Of a DNA stretch of 64,000 bases, positions 57,033-64,000 are shown in pieces; the first letter of the stretch is position 1; each line of letters opens with the position of its first letter. Below the pieces are notes generated by a model. It was not told where the DNA came from. It saw nothing but the letters and a program-made list of their open reading frames with translations, and did no database searches. A program made the position numbers and the translations under genes. The DNA is from Tetradesmus obliquus (taxonomy: Eukaryota > Chlorophyta > Chlorophyceae > Sphaeropleales > Scenedesmaceae), in NCBI GenBank assembly GCA_030272155.1, contig CP126204.1:2595501-2659500 (forward strand). The letters run 5' to 3'.

Positions 57033-58313
57033 ATGTCAATCGCAGAGGGAATCCCCCGCAACCTTGCCATCATCGTGCAGCGCCTGAGCCAGTACCAGTC
57101 CAACACGCTGAAGATCACGCCCATGAACACAGACACGTTCGGCCCCGGCTCAGTGTGCTCCTTCAGGCTGCCGGCGTACAAGGTGCTGGACACGCACTCC
57201 ATCTGGCTGCAGGGCAAGTTCGACGCAGCCGTCAACACCGCCTCCAAGAAGGCGTCCCTGCCAGGCTTTGGTGCGGGCATCATTCAGCGTGTGACAGTCA
57301 GCTGCAACGGCGTGACCATTGGCTCAGGCGCCACGAACTACAATGAGGTGATCGCCATGCTCGACAACGTGACCCTCGCTGCAGCAAAGCGCAAGGAGCT
57401 GGCAATTTACGAAAACTATGCCGACCTGTCGGCTGCCACAGACCACCAGGCGACCCAGGCAGTGCCAGGCGCAACCGCAGTGACACCTCTTGCAGGAGGC
57501 GCCCAGGCCACATGGTCCGTCAACAGCCTGCACGGCACCCTGCTGGGAGGCACGCACCAGCGCTTCATCGACACCGGCGCCCTCGGCACGGTGCAGCTGG
57601 ACATCCAGTTCGCGCTGCCCAAGGTGCTGGCGAGCGACGACACCAACCCCACCTACCAGCTGTCCAAGGCCTGCATGTACGTGAAGACAATCGACTTTGG
57701 CAACGGGCTGTACCAGGCCATGATCGCCAAGAAGGTCAACGCGGGCGGCCTGGTGATTCCCTTCAAAAACTACGTGACCGCCGTGTCCACCGCCGGTGGC
57801 ACCAGCCAGGACCACACCGTCATGGTGAGCTCCCAGTGCATCGACCAGCTGTGGGGCATGCTGCGCGCCACGGGCTACACTGGCACCCAGGGCACCTACG
57901 AAGCAAACAACGAGCTCAGCAACTACTTCAACTCGAGCTCGATGGGCTCCAACACCCAGCTGAACTTTGTGCTCAACAATGCCACACTGCCCGCCTTCCC
58001 ATGCGACCGCGACACCGCCTACATGCTGCTCAAGAGCGCCCTGAACGGCACCGGCAAGAACCTGCTCTACTTCAACTCCATCAAGGACCAGGCCGACTGG
58101 ACCTCCCGCAAGTTTGTGTTCACCGTGAGCCTGGAGCACGGCGCAGAGCTGGGCGAGGTCCCAGTGCTGTCAGGCATGGACACCATGGCCAACCCCATGC
58201 CCATCATCTTCCGCGTCACCAACGCCAGCGGCGGCCACACAGCAGTGATCGTGGTGGAGTGCACCAGCCAGTGCGTGGTGTCGCCCGGCCAGGTGGTAGG
58301 CTATTTGCAGTAG
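57033..58313 (+). CDS. Element major capsid protein candidate (double jelly-roll)
   Basis: 426 residues, intronless, with beta-rich text throughout and a start typical of such capsid proteins (MSIAEGIPRNLAIIVQRLSQ). Internal strings include PMNTDTFGPGSVCSFRLPAY, IQRVTVSCNGVTIGSG, FIDTGALGTVQLDIQFALP and a closing VVECTSQCVVSPGQ. Length, position in the element and absence of other candidates support the call, but no single diagnostic motif exists for the fold. Confidence 0.68.
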   Translation: MSIAEGIPRNLAIIVQRLSQYQSNTLKITPMNTDTFGPGSVCSFRLPAYKVLDTHSIWLQGKFDAAVNTASKKASLPGFGAGIIQRVTVSCNGVTIGSGATNYNEVIAMLDNVTLAAAKRKELAIYENYADLSAATDHQATQAVPGATAVTPLAGGAQATWSVNSLHGTLLGGTHQRFIDTGALGTVQLDIQFALPKVLASDDTNPTYQLSKACMYVKTIDFGNGLYQAMIAKKVNAGGLVIPFKNYVTAVSTAGGTSQDHTVMVSSQCIDQLWGMLRATGYTGTQGTYEANNELSNYFNSSSMGSNTQLNFVLNNATLPAFPCDRDTAYMLLKSALNGTGKNLLYFNSIKDQADWTSRKFVFTVSLEHGAELGEVPVLSGMDTMANPMPIIFRVTNASGGHTAVIVVECTSQCVVSPGQVVGYLQ

Positions 58314-58400
58314 CAGATTTCTCCTCTACAGTGATGTGTGCTGGCGCACATGCAATAGCACCGGTAGGCAGTAAATGTCTAAACCACTAGTATCATTGCA

Positions 58401-58700
58401 ATGGACGGCTCTGCACCACAGGGAGCACGCAAGACCTGGGCGTACGGCGCGAGCTTGCAGTTTGACAAGGGCGACGCGCGTCAGGGCCTTCAGTACCAGG
58501 GCATCAACGGCTACACCGGCTTTGGTGGCAGCTACCTGCCCTACAACGCGCCAAGGTACCCCATTGCGGGCATAGACCACCTGCCCAAGGGGCGCGACTT
58601 CAACACCTGGGGCGCCATGGGCTACGCCAACACGCCCAGCAAGGTCGACAAGGATGCCTTCAATGGCAGCAACGACCCCAAGTTTTCACACAAGTGGTGA
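58401..58700 (+). CDS. Element ORF of unknown function, 99 residues
   Basis: Follows the capsid candidate in the same direction by 87 bases. Rich in Gly, Tyr and Asn (YQGINGYTGFGGSYLPYNAP), suggesting a structural or disordered virion protein. No family recognised. Confidence 0.6.
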   Translation: MDGSAPQGARKTWAYGASLQFDKGDARQGLQYQGINGYTGFGGSYLPYNAPRYPIAGIDHLPKGRDFNTWGAMGYANTPSKVDKDAFNGSNDPKFSHKW

Positions 58701-58755
58701 TGAGTGACCTGGCACTCATCCATTTCAGTCGCAACGAAGTGCGACGCTACCGCAC

Positions 58756-59700
58756 TCATCCAGACTCCAAGAACAGCGTGGCGGGTGACCCGAGCGTCAC
58801 GGGCGTCCTGTCTGAAGCCCATACCAGCCTGAGAGGCAGCGGCTGCCCAGGCCCCAGCGGCAGCACCCGCACCGCCCCGTTTTGGTGGGCGCACGTCGTC
58901 CACGTGATCGCGCCCTTGAACACGACCCCCAGCACCGTGCTCGGGCACTTTGATCTGGTGTCGAATGACTCCCGTTGAACCACGGAGTCGCTCAACACCA
59001 AGATGTGGTCCTGGCGCGCATCACTGGCATACGCAAGCTGCAGCGGGCTCACTCCTACCAGCTTCAGTGTCGTGGACGACTCCAGTAGGGTCGACCCTGT
59101 CGACTCCAGTAGGGTCGACCCTGTCGACACCGGCCACTGGGGACTGATGTCCGTCTCCAGGATCAGTGTCAGCGTGGGCAGGAAGGCTGCGTAGGCGGGC
59201 AGGTTGGGGTCGCTGTGCAGCACTCCGCGGACCACCAGGCGGTAGGTCTGATACGCTGAGCTGGGCCGGTTCGGGAGCGCGCTGCGCACCCAGGTGTACT
59301 GGGGACCGGTCGTGATCAAGGCCGGAGCGTTCCACGGAAACGACTGGCCGCCGTCATTGGAGCCGTAGACGACCCACCGCCCAGGCTGCCCGTCCTTGGG
59401 CAGGGAGATGGCACTAAAGTCGTAGGCCACCAGCCTACCAGCCACGGGCATGTCCACCTGAAGCCACTCGCCCTGAACACCTGAGGTGACAGGCGCCGAG
59501 CCCCCTGCGTACTTGAGCAAGTTGACAGCATTGGGCGTATACGTGGCCGCAGAGGTCCAGGCGGTGGAGCCGTCGCCGTCAAATGCGTTGGATGGATCGC
59601 TGCCAGAGGAGCTGGTCACACGGTAGAGGGTTCCCTGGACCGGGTGCTCAGTGGAGCCAGGAAGGGTTACGCTGATCAGGGTCATGTGCGACAAGCACAC
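58756..59700 (-). CDS. Element ORF with discoidin (F5/8 type C)-like domain
   Basis: About 314 residues. The N-terminal half has discoidin-like text: SDPSNAFDGDGSTAWTS, GEWLQVDMPVAGRLVAYDF and GRWVVYGSNDGGQSFPWN. A short Ser-Thr-Leu-Glu repeat (STGSTLLE twice) follows. Such domains bind carbohydrate or lipid, so a host-attachment role is plausible. An inner Met 15 bases downstream is an alternative start. Confidence 0.7.
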   Translation of the reverse strand: MCLSHMTLISVTLPGSTEHPVQGTLYRVTSSSGSDPSNAFDGDGSTAWTSAATYTPNAVNLLKYAGGSAPVTSGVQGEWLQVDMPVAGRLVAYDFSAISLPKDGQPGRWVVYGSNDGGQSFPWNAPALITTGPQYTWVRSALPNRPSSAYQTYRLVVRGVLHSDPNLPAYAAFLPTLTLILETDISPQWPVSTGSTLLESTGSTLLESSTTLKLVGVSPLQLAYASDARQDHILVLSDSVVQRESFDTRSKCPSTVLGVVFKGAITWTTCAHQNGAVRVLPLGPGQPLPLRLVWASDRTPVTLGSPATLFLESG

Positions 59701-59758
59701 ATTTTTCGACAGGGCGCACTACGTGATGACCTTTCAATCGATACCGGTAGGGTCGATC

Positions 59759-60187
59759 TCAATCGACAAACTCTAGCAGAATGGACCACTCACCGCCCGC
59801 CACGGCGTTGGCCTTGCCCGTGACATGCTGCAGGCTCACCGTGAGGTAGGTCTCAAAGTTGCCGGCCTGCACGTCGATGGGGCCATTGTCGGCGTCGGTC
59901 GCATAGTACACGTACTGGCCGCTCACGTTGAGCTTGGGCTGCAGCAGACCCACCACGCGCCCCATGGACTTGGTGCCTGTGTCGTAGGAGTCCTGCCTCA
60001 GCTGCGGGATGACCACCGCGATGCTGTCCAGGGTCCCCGTGCTCACACAGCTCGACCACACTAGCTTGACCGCCGAGTACTCCCCGAGGGGCAGCGTGGA
60101 GGGCAGCAGCCAGGTGGCGGTGGAGGCGTTCGGCCGGTCCGAGGCGGCGCTACTGCTCAGCAGCACTCTGTGACCCGTCCTCTCCAT
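59759..60187 (-). CDS. Element ORF of unknown function, possible minor structural protein
   Basis: About 142 residues from the inner Met (MERTGHRVLL); earlier Mets overlap the upstream ORF more. Beta-rich text (EYSAVKLVWSSCVSTGTL, GQYVYYATDADNG) ends in WSILLEFVD, like small virion beta-barrel proteins. Weak assignment. Confidence 0.55.
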   Translation of the reverse strand: MERTGHRVLLSSSAASDRPNASTATWLLPSTLPLGEYSAVKLVWSSCVSTGTLDSIAVVIPQLRQDSYDTGTKSMGRVVGLLQPKLNVSGQYVYYATDADNGPIDVQAGNFETYLTVSLQHVTGKANAVAGGEWSILLEFVD

Positions 60188-60374
60188 CGTCGATCGACAC
60201 AGAGCTTGCATACTGCGCACATAGTTTGTCCAGCGCATCCTCCACGTCATACTCGTCGCCGAGCTCCTGCTCTAGGCCTTGGTGTGTCTCTATGCACAGC
60301 TCGAGCACCTCGCGCTGCACGTTGGGGAACTCGGCGCACAGCATGTCCAGCATGAATTCGGGTGGGCTGCTCAT
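60150..60374 (-). CDS. Element small ORF with CUE-like ubiquitin-binding helix pattern
   Basis: 74 residues. The text MLDMLCAEFPNVQREVLELC followed by DVEDALDKLCAQY fits the CUE-domain pattern (Phe-Pro after helix 1, acidic-x-x-x-Leu in helix 3). Three helices of this kind bind ubiquitin. Short length makes chance similarity possible. Confidence 0.5.
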   Translation of the reverse strand: MSSPPEFMLDMLCAEFPNVQREVLELCIETHQGLEQELGDEYDVEDALDKLCAQYASSVSIDDGEDGSQSAAEQ

Positions 60375-60481
60375 CTGTGGGTCGGCGGCTATAATTTCGC
60401 GTCACGGTGACCGAGAGGGGGCTGGTGCCCCTGGGCGCGCGGATGCAGCCTGCGCCGCAGAAGCCAAACCAGCAGAGCACT

Positions 60482-61474
60482 CTAAACCACAGGGAGCGCA
60501 CTCTTAGGGTGCGTGTCATTTGTGCTTTTTGCAAAGCTAATAATTTCGTCCCAGCCCGCTCGCAGGCGGTGCTTCTCGGGCGCGCCAAAGTCGATGCACA
60601 GGAAGCCAAAGGGCCGGTTGGTGGCGTACTCGTAGGCCTTGAGCAGCTGCGCCTGTGGCACGTCCGCGCCGTACATGTCCAGGAGCGCTTGCACCATCTT
60701 CTCGTCCTTGAGCTTGAAGATGCCCACCAGCGAGGCGTTCTCGCGGATGGAGCGAGGCAGGCCCGCAGCCTGCGCCTTGAGCGACTGCGCCACCAGCCAC
60801 AGGGAGCAGCCCAGGCCCCCTGCCACGTGCCGGTGCCGGAGCGCCAGGTTGTGCAGGGGCGCCTTGTAGGAGCCCGCCATCAGCTCCGTGCCCTGCACGT
60901 CATCCAGCACGATGTGCAGCACAGGGGGCTTGCCCTTTCTGCTGGCGGGTCGGTTGGCGTCGTAGCGGTAGGGCGGAGGGGGCTGGTCGATGAAGTCGCC
61001 AGAGAAGGCCCTGAACAGCAGGTCGGGGTCGATGCGCTCGATGTCGACGTGGCGCTTCTTGAGCAGGCGCTGCAGCAGCGCGTAGTCGTCCAGGGCGCGC
61101 TTGTGCTCCTGGTACTCGGCGGCCTCCTGGTCGATCGCCTCCAGCACCTTGATCAGGCTGGCATTGGTGGCGTCATCCACCAGGTCTTCGTCAGCGACCC
61201 CCGCCGACGTGTACAGGTCGCGGTTGCTCTGGCAGGTGGGGCTCAGCACCCAGATGCGGTCCGCCAGGCCCTCAGCACGCAGCTGCCTGAGCAGGGAGAA
61301 GAGCGCAAAGCCCTTGCCACCGCCCTTGCGGCCCACGATGAGCCCCAGCTGGTGCAGCGGGATGCCATCCTCGGGCGTGTCCACGGCGAACGCGTGCTTC
61401 AGCTTTGCAGCCGGGGCCTTGACCTCGTAGCGCGGGACCTTGGTGACGTGTAACGCGCCGTGCATTTGCATCAC
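60482..61474 (-). CDS. Element genome-packaging ATPase (FtsK/HerA, A32-like)
   Basis: 330 residues. Walker A at LGLIVGRKGGGKGFALFSLL and Walker B at VLHIVLDDVQG, with a later VAQSLKAQAAGLP stretch where such ATPases have the sensor region. Packaging ATPases of this family move DNA into capsids in Polinton-like viruses, virophages and giant viruses. Confidence 0.83.
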   Translation of the reverse strand: MMQMHGALHVTKVPRYEVKAPAAKLKHAFAVDTPEDGIPLHQLGLIVGRKGGGKGFALFSLLRQLRAEGLADRIWVLSPTCQSNRDLYTSAGVADEDLVDDATNASLIKVLEAIDQEAAEYQEHKRALDDYALLQRLLKKRHVDIERIDPDLLFRAFSGDFIDQPPPPYRYDANRPASRKGKPPVLHIVLDDVQGTELMAGSYKAPLHNLALRHRHVAGGLGCSLWLVAQSLKAQAAGLPRSIRENASLVGIFKLKDEKMVQALLDMYGADVPQAQLLKAYEYATNRPFGFLCIDFGAPEKHRLRAGWDEIISFAKSTNDTHPKSALPVV

Positions 61475-61519
61475 GGAGTTAAGTCATGTCTGGATTTTAG
61501 TCGCGCTAGGGAATGTGCG

Positions 61520-62398
61520 CTAGTCGCGCATCGACAATGGGCGGAGCCTCAGGTCTTTGTTGAACTCGCGGCGGTAAGCTCTCCATGGAGCTTCCTGAGC
61601 CAACTGGCGCTGAGTGCGACGCGGTTTGGCGATGACAGGAACAGGGCGCAGTCGGCTGGGATCCGGACGAGCCCTTGCAGCAGCAGGAGGAGGGTTGAGC
61701 TGGTTCTCGGCGGGTCGGGGGTTGAGCTGGTTCTCGGCGGGTCGGGGGTTGAGCTGGTTCTCGGCGGGCCTCGCGGCAGGCGACCTCACGACAGGAGCCC
61801 TCACCGTACGAATCCTGACACCAGGCTCCTGCTTTACGCGCACGGGGTTGGCTTGATTCTGAGGGGGGCGGGCATCGCTCCGGTCTGGCGCATCTGGCTG
61901 CAGCGAAGCCACCGTGAACGAGTCGCTCATGGACAGCGGGGCTCGGGACCTTTGCGTCGCCTGGCTTGCCGTTGACGCCCGAGTGCTCTTGGGCTCCTTC
62001 TTGACGACCACAGGCTCCGAAGCACCATTCATCGTGGTGCCCTTGGGCTTGGCATCCACCTCGGTCAGGGCAGGGAGCCCGTAGACAGGGCGCTCAACAG
62101 GTTGGGGAACGCTGACGTTGAAGCCCATGGGCATGGGCGCGTACCCACCACCACCACCAGCGCTGCTCAAGGAGATGTTGTTCTTCACAATTGTGCTCTT
62201 GGTGATGGCGCGCAGCATAGCCCTGTGCGCCTGCACATTCTGGACGATGGAGGAGGCCTTGGGCTTGGCCTTGGTGGCCTTGGCCTTGGCCTTGGGCTTG
62301 GTGCGGCCTTGCGCACCGTTGGGCTTCGTCCCAACATTTGCCTTAGGCTTGGGCTTGGGCTTCGTCCCAACATTACTGGGGGGCTTGCTGGGGGGCAT
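61520..62398 (-). CDS. Element basic Pro/Lys/Ala-rich protein, possible DNA-condensing core protein
   Basis: 292 residues. The N-terminal 60 are a Lys-Pro-Ala repeat (KPKPKANVGTKP, KAKAKATKAKPKA), histone-tail or adenovirus-core-like. The C-terminal part has three tandem RPAENQLNP units and ends Arg-rich. Overlaps the start of the neighbouring ORF by 26 bases. Confidence 0.68.
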   Translation of the reverse strand: MPPSKPPSNVGTKPKPKPKANVGTKPNGAQGRTKPKAKAKATKAKPKASSIVQNVQAHRAMLRAITKSTIVKNNISLSSAGGGGGYAPMPMGFNVSVPQPVERPVYGLPALTEVDAKPKGTTMNGASEPVVVKKEPKSTRASTASQATQRSRAPLSMSDSFTVASLQPDAPDRSDARPPQNQANPVRVKQEPGVRIRTVRAPVVRSPAARPAENQLNPRPAENQLNPRPAENQLNPPPAAARARPDPSRLRPVPVIAKPRRTQRQLAQEAPWRAYRREFNKDLRLRPLSMRD

Positions 62399-63191
62399 TG
62401 TGCTTTAAGACCGTGTTGATTTTTTTGAGATCCAGCAGCTCGGCAGTGTTCTTGTTCAACAGGCTCATCTGGTCCTCAAACACGTCAGCCACCTCTGCAA
62501 TGGTGACGGTGCAGTGCCAGAGCTCGGCACAGGTGGGGATCAGCCCCAGCTCAGCGTCACTGATCCACACCCGAATGCTGTCGATCAGGCTGGAGTGGTA
62601 GAACACGGCGCGGTCACCGCTCAGGTCTTCAAACGGATAGGGGATCTCATCATTCACAGGCAGAGTGCACAGGACCTGGGTGTTGGTCTTCAGCACCCCA
62701 TCCCTCCACACGTGCGTGTTGCTGGACAGGCTGGAGTGTACGATGACGTAGTCCAACAGACCCAGCTGGGGCGCCTGCACAGAGCTGGAGCCAGCAGTCA
62801 GGGTCCTGACACTACGAGGCAGGCCCAGCAGGTCGGCACAGGAGTTGGGCGCAGAGACGTCCAGCTGGCCAGCGGTCTGAAAGATGAAACGGTTGTCCAC
62901 ATGGCTCCACTTGGTCACACAGCCAACACTGCTCAGCTGGTAACAGATGTCTTGCGCAGTGGACTTGCCCGGCCACAGGTAGTACTGAACATTGTTCCAC
63001 CTGAACGTGTTGTTGGCAGCCGAGATGTTGGGGATGAAGCTGGGCATCACGATCTTGCTGATCCACACCTTCCAGCTGGTCTTGTGGCTGGAGTTCACCT
63101 TGTGCAAGAGCATGGGCGGCAGGTGCAGGTCCACAGAGGCAGTGCTGCTGCTAATCAACAGGTGGTGCGTCTGCAGGGGGCGCTGCATCAC
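62373..63191 (-). CDS. Element structural protein candidate (possible minor capsid/penton)
   Basis: 272 residues with beta-strand-rich text in the middle (ANNTFRWNNVQYYLWPGKST, NRFIFQTAGQLDVSAP, LGLLDYVIVHSSLSSN) and a helical C-terminus (FEDQMSLLNKNTAELLDLKK). Location next to the packaging and core genes suggests a virion role. The penton assignment is by exclusion. Confidence 0.55.
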   Translation of the reverse strand: MMQRPLQTHHLLISSSTASVDLHLPPMLLHKVNSSHKTSWKVWISKIVMPSFIPNISAANNTFRWNNVQYYLWPGKSTAQDICYQLSSVGCVTKWSHVDNRFIFQTAGQLDVSAPNSCADLLGLPRSVRTLTAGSSSVQAPQLGLLDYVIVHSSLSSNTHVWRDGVLKTNTQVLCTLPVNDEIPYPFEDLSGDRAVFYHSSLIDSIRVWISDAELGLIPTCAELWHCTVTIAEVADVFEDQMSLLNKNTAELLDLKKINTVLKHNAPQQAPQ

Positions 63192-63192
63192 G

Positions 63193-63417
63193 TTACCTAA
63201 ACTCCAGCAGGAAAGGGCCAGGAAGGATGCGCAGCATGCCAGGCTCTACAGTGGATCGGTGGATCCTGTAGCGCGCACACTTGGCGCAACCGCACTCGGT
63301 CCAGTCAGCGTGAGGCGGGCGACGACGGGGCTTCTCCTGTAGGGGCGACTCAGGTAGGGTCGACTCGGGCATTTGACACATCTCAGAAGCCAAACAAACT
63401 ACACATGTGGCACGCAC
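63193..63417 (-). CDS. Element small Cys-containing ORF
   Basis: 74 residues with a CGCAKC motif and a short PESTLPESPLQE stretch. It overlaps the next upstream ORF by 19 bases. May be a small zinc-binding protein; not recognised. Confidence 0.5.
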   Translation of the reverse strand: MRATCVVCLASEMCQMPESTLPESPLQEKPRRRPPHADWTECGCAKCARYRIHRSTVEPGMLRILPGPFLLEFR

Positions 63418-63974
63418 ACGTCCACCCGCTGGCCATCATCCAATAGCTTGGGGTCGCGGTCAATCTGGCGCAGGATGGTGGCAATGCCATCCCTGTAGTC
63501 GGCAGCACCATAGCTCACGCCATCCTGGAAGGCAGTGCGACCCCCACGCACATAGTTCAGGAAGCGCTCAATGCCCCACCGGTCAATGCCAGCCTTGATG
63601 ACGCGCACAGCCACAGGCAGGTTGCTGACCTGGTTCAAAGACCAGGGGTCCACAGAGGGATCCACCTGGCGCACCAGGTCAATGGACAGATTGAACAGAG
63701 AAACATTGGCAGCATCACCATCACGATCCTTGGTGGCGTCCCTGTCATCAGAAGACATGGTGGTGGTCTCCTGCATGGCCATGGCCACCATCAGGGCAGT
63801 CAGGTGGGGAGGCACGCCAGCATTCTTGCAGACCATGACCAGGCGCTGCTTGTTGTAGCGAAGGATGAAGCCGTACTCGTTGATGGCGTAGGGCAGGGAG
63901 GCAGGGCTGTTGGGCAGGCACTCACTCCAGTAGCGGGTCATCTTGACTGGACCAGAGAGTTTATCTGGCTGCAT
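63399..63974 (-). CDS. Element ORF, lysozyme/transglycosylase-like candidate
   Basis: 191 residues, last ORF before the window end. The string ALMVAMAMQETTTMSSDDRD with a following NVSLFNLSIDLVRQ recalls the catalytic-Glu helix region of lytic transglycosylase-like folds, and a conserved-looking FLNYVRGGRTAFQDG follows. The family assignment is tentative. Confidence 0.55.
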   Translation of the reverse strand: MQPDKLSGPVKMTRYWSECLPNSPASLPYAINEYGFILRYNKQRLVMVCKNAGVPPHLTALMVAMAMQETTTMSSDDRDATKDRDGDAANVSLFNLSIDLVRQVDPSVDPWSLNQVSNLPVAVRVIKAGIDRWGIERFLNYVRGGRTAFQDGVSYGAADYRDGIATILRQIDRDPKLLDDGQRVDVCVPHV

Positions 63975-64000
63975 GGAACTTGAGGCTAGCCAGAGGAGCC

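Larger units (their letters stand above)
42800..64000. mobile_element. Polinton-like virus (Maverick/Polinton-type) integrated element, left part
   Basis: A block of at least 21 kb of intronless, closely packed, GC-rich ORFs with none of the CAG tracts or exon echoes of the host. Parts: a replication protein with SF1 helicase, a retroviral-type integrase, a candidate double-jelly-roll capsid protein, a packaging ATPase, fibre-like proteins, a lipase, an HNH nuclease, a basic protein and several small ORFs. Integrase plus capsid plus packaging ATPase is the defining combination of Polintons and Polinton-like viruses. The left edge is approximate; the right edge and terminal repeats are not visible. 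The visible part looks whole, with no obvious breaks, so the insertion is probably recent. It is treated here as an integrated fossil copy. Confidence 0.85.

Overview
The window looks like nuclear DNA of a green alga (chlorophyte), perhaps of the Sphaeropleales/Chlamydomonadales type. The reasons are GC-rich intron-dense genes, GT-AG introns often ending in CTGCAG, TGTAA motifs (the usual chlorophyte poly(A) signal) downstream of stops, plant-type gene families, and very heavy CAG/CTG microsatellites in both exons and introns. The taxon is inferred; no marker gene is present. All functional calls come from motif recognition by eye.

Host part, 1 to about 42.8 kb. Six multi-exon genes: (1) the 3' part of a RelA/SpoT homologue (13-2812, +); (2) a secreted type-1 periplasmic-binding (LIVBP-like) protein (6719-11368, -); (3) a large secreted protein of about six repeated beta-rich modules, probably cell wall or extracellular matrix (12219-20736, +); (4) an unrecognised protein with a mitochondrion-like presequence (23471-27061, -); (5) a tocopherol-cyclase-like protein with a secretory signal peptide (28684-32337, -); (6) a STE20/GCK-type kinase (SPAK/OSR1/BLUS1-like) with a long Q/A/S-rich tail (33403-41638, +). 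Exon phases close in frame for every model. Genes 2/3 and 5/6 are divergent pairs over 0.85-1.07 kb spacers; 1/2 and 3/4 are convergent with long 3' regions.

The most unusual host signal is a set of exon echoes. In five of the six genes, slices of DNA, mostly spanning one exon-intron junction (acceptor plus exon 5' part, or exon 3' part plus donor), are tandemly duplicated into the neighbouring intron, one to six extra copies each, with periods such as 105, 107, 123, about 128 and about 246 bp. Copies range from nearly identical to badly decayed.

Element part, about 42.8 kb to the window end. A Polinton-like virus/Maverick-type integrated element of at least 21 kb, made of intronless tightly packed ORFs: a replication protein with SF1 helicase and HNH-like end, a retroviral-type integrase, fibre-like and discoidin-like proteins, a lipase, a homing-type HNH nuclease, a small amphipathic protein, a candidate double-jelly-roll capsid protein, a packaging ATPase, a basic Pro/Lys-rich protein and other small ORFs. 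It is treated as an integrated fossil; its visible part looks whole and it lacks the CAG tracts and echoes of the host DNA, so it is probably young. Its right end is not in the window.
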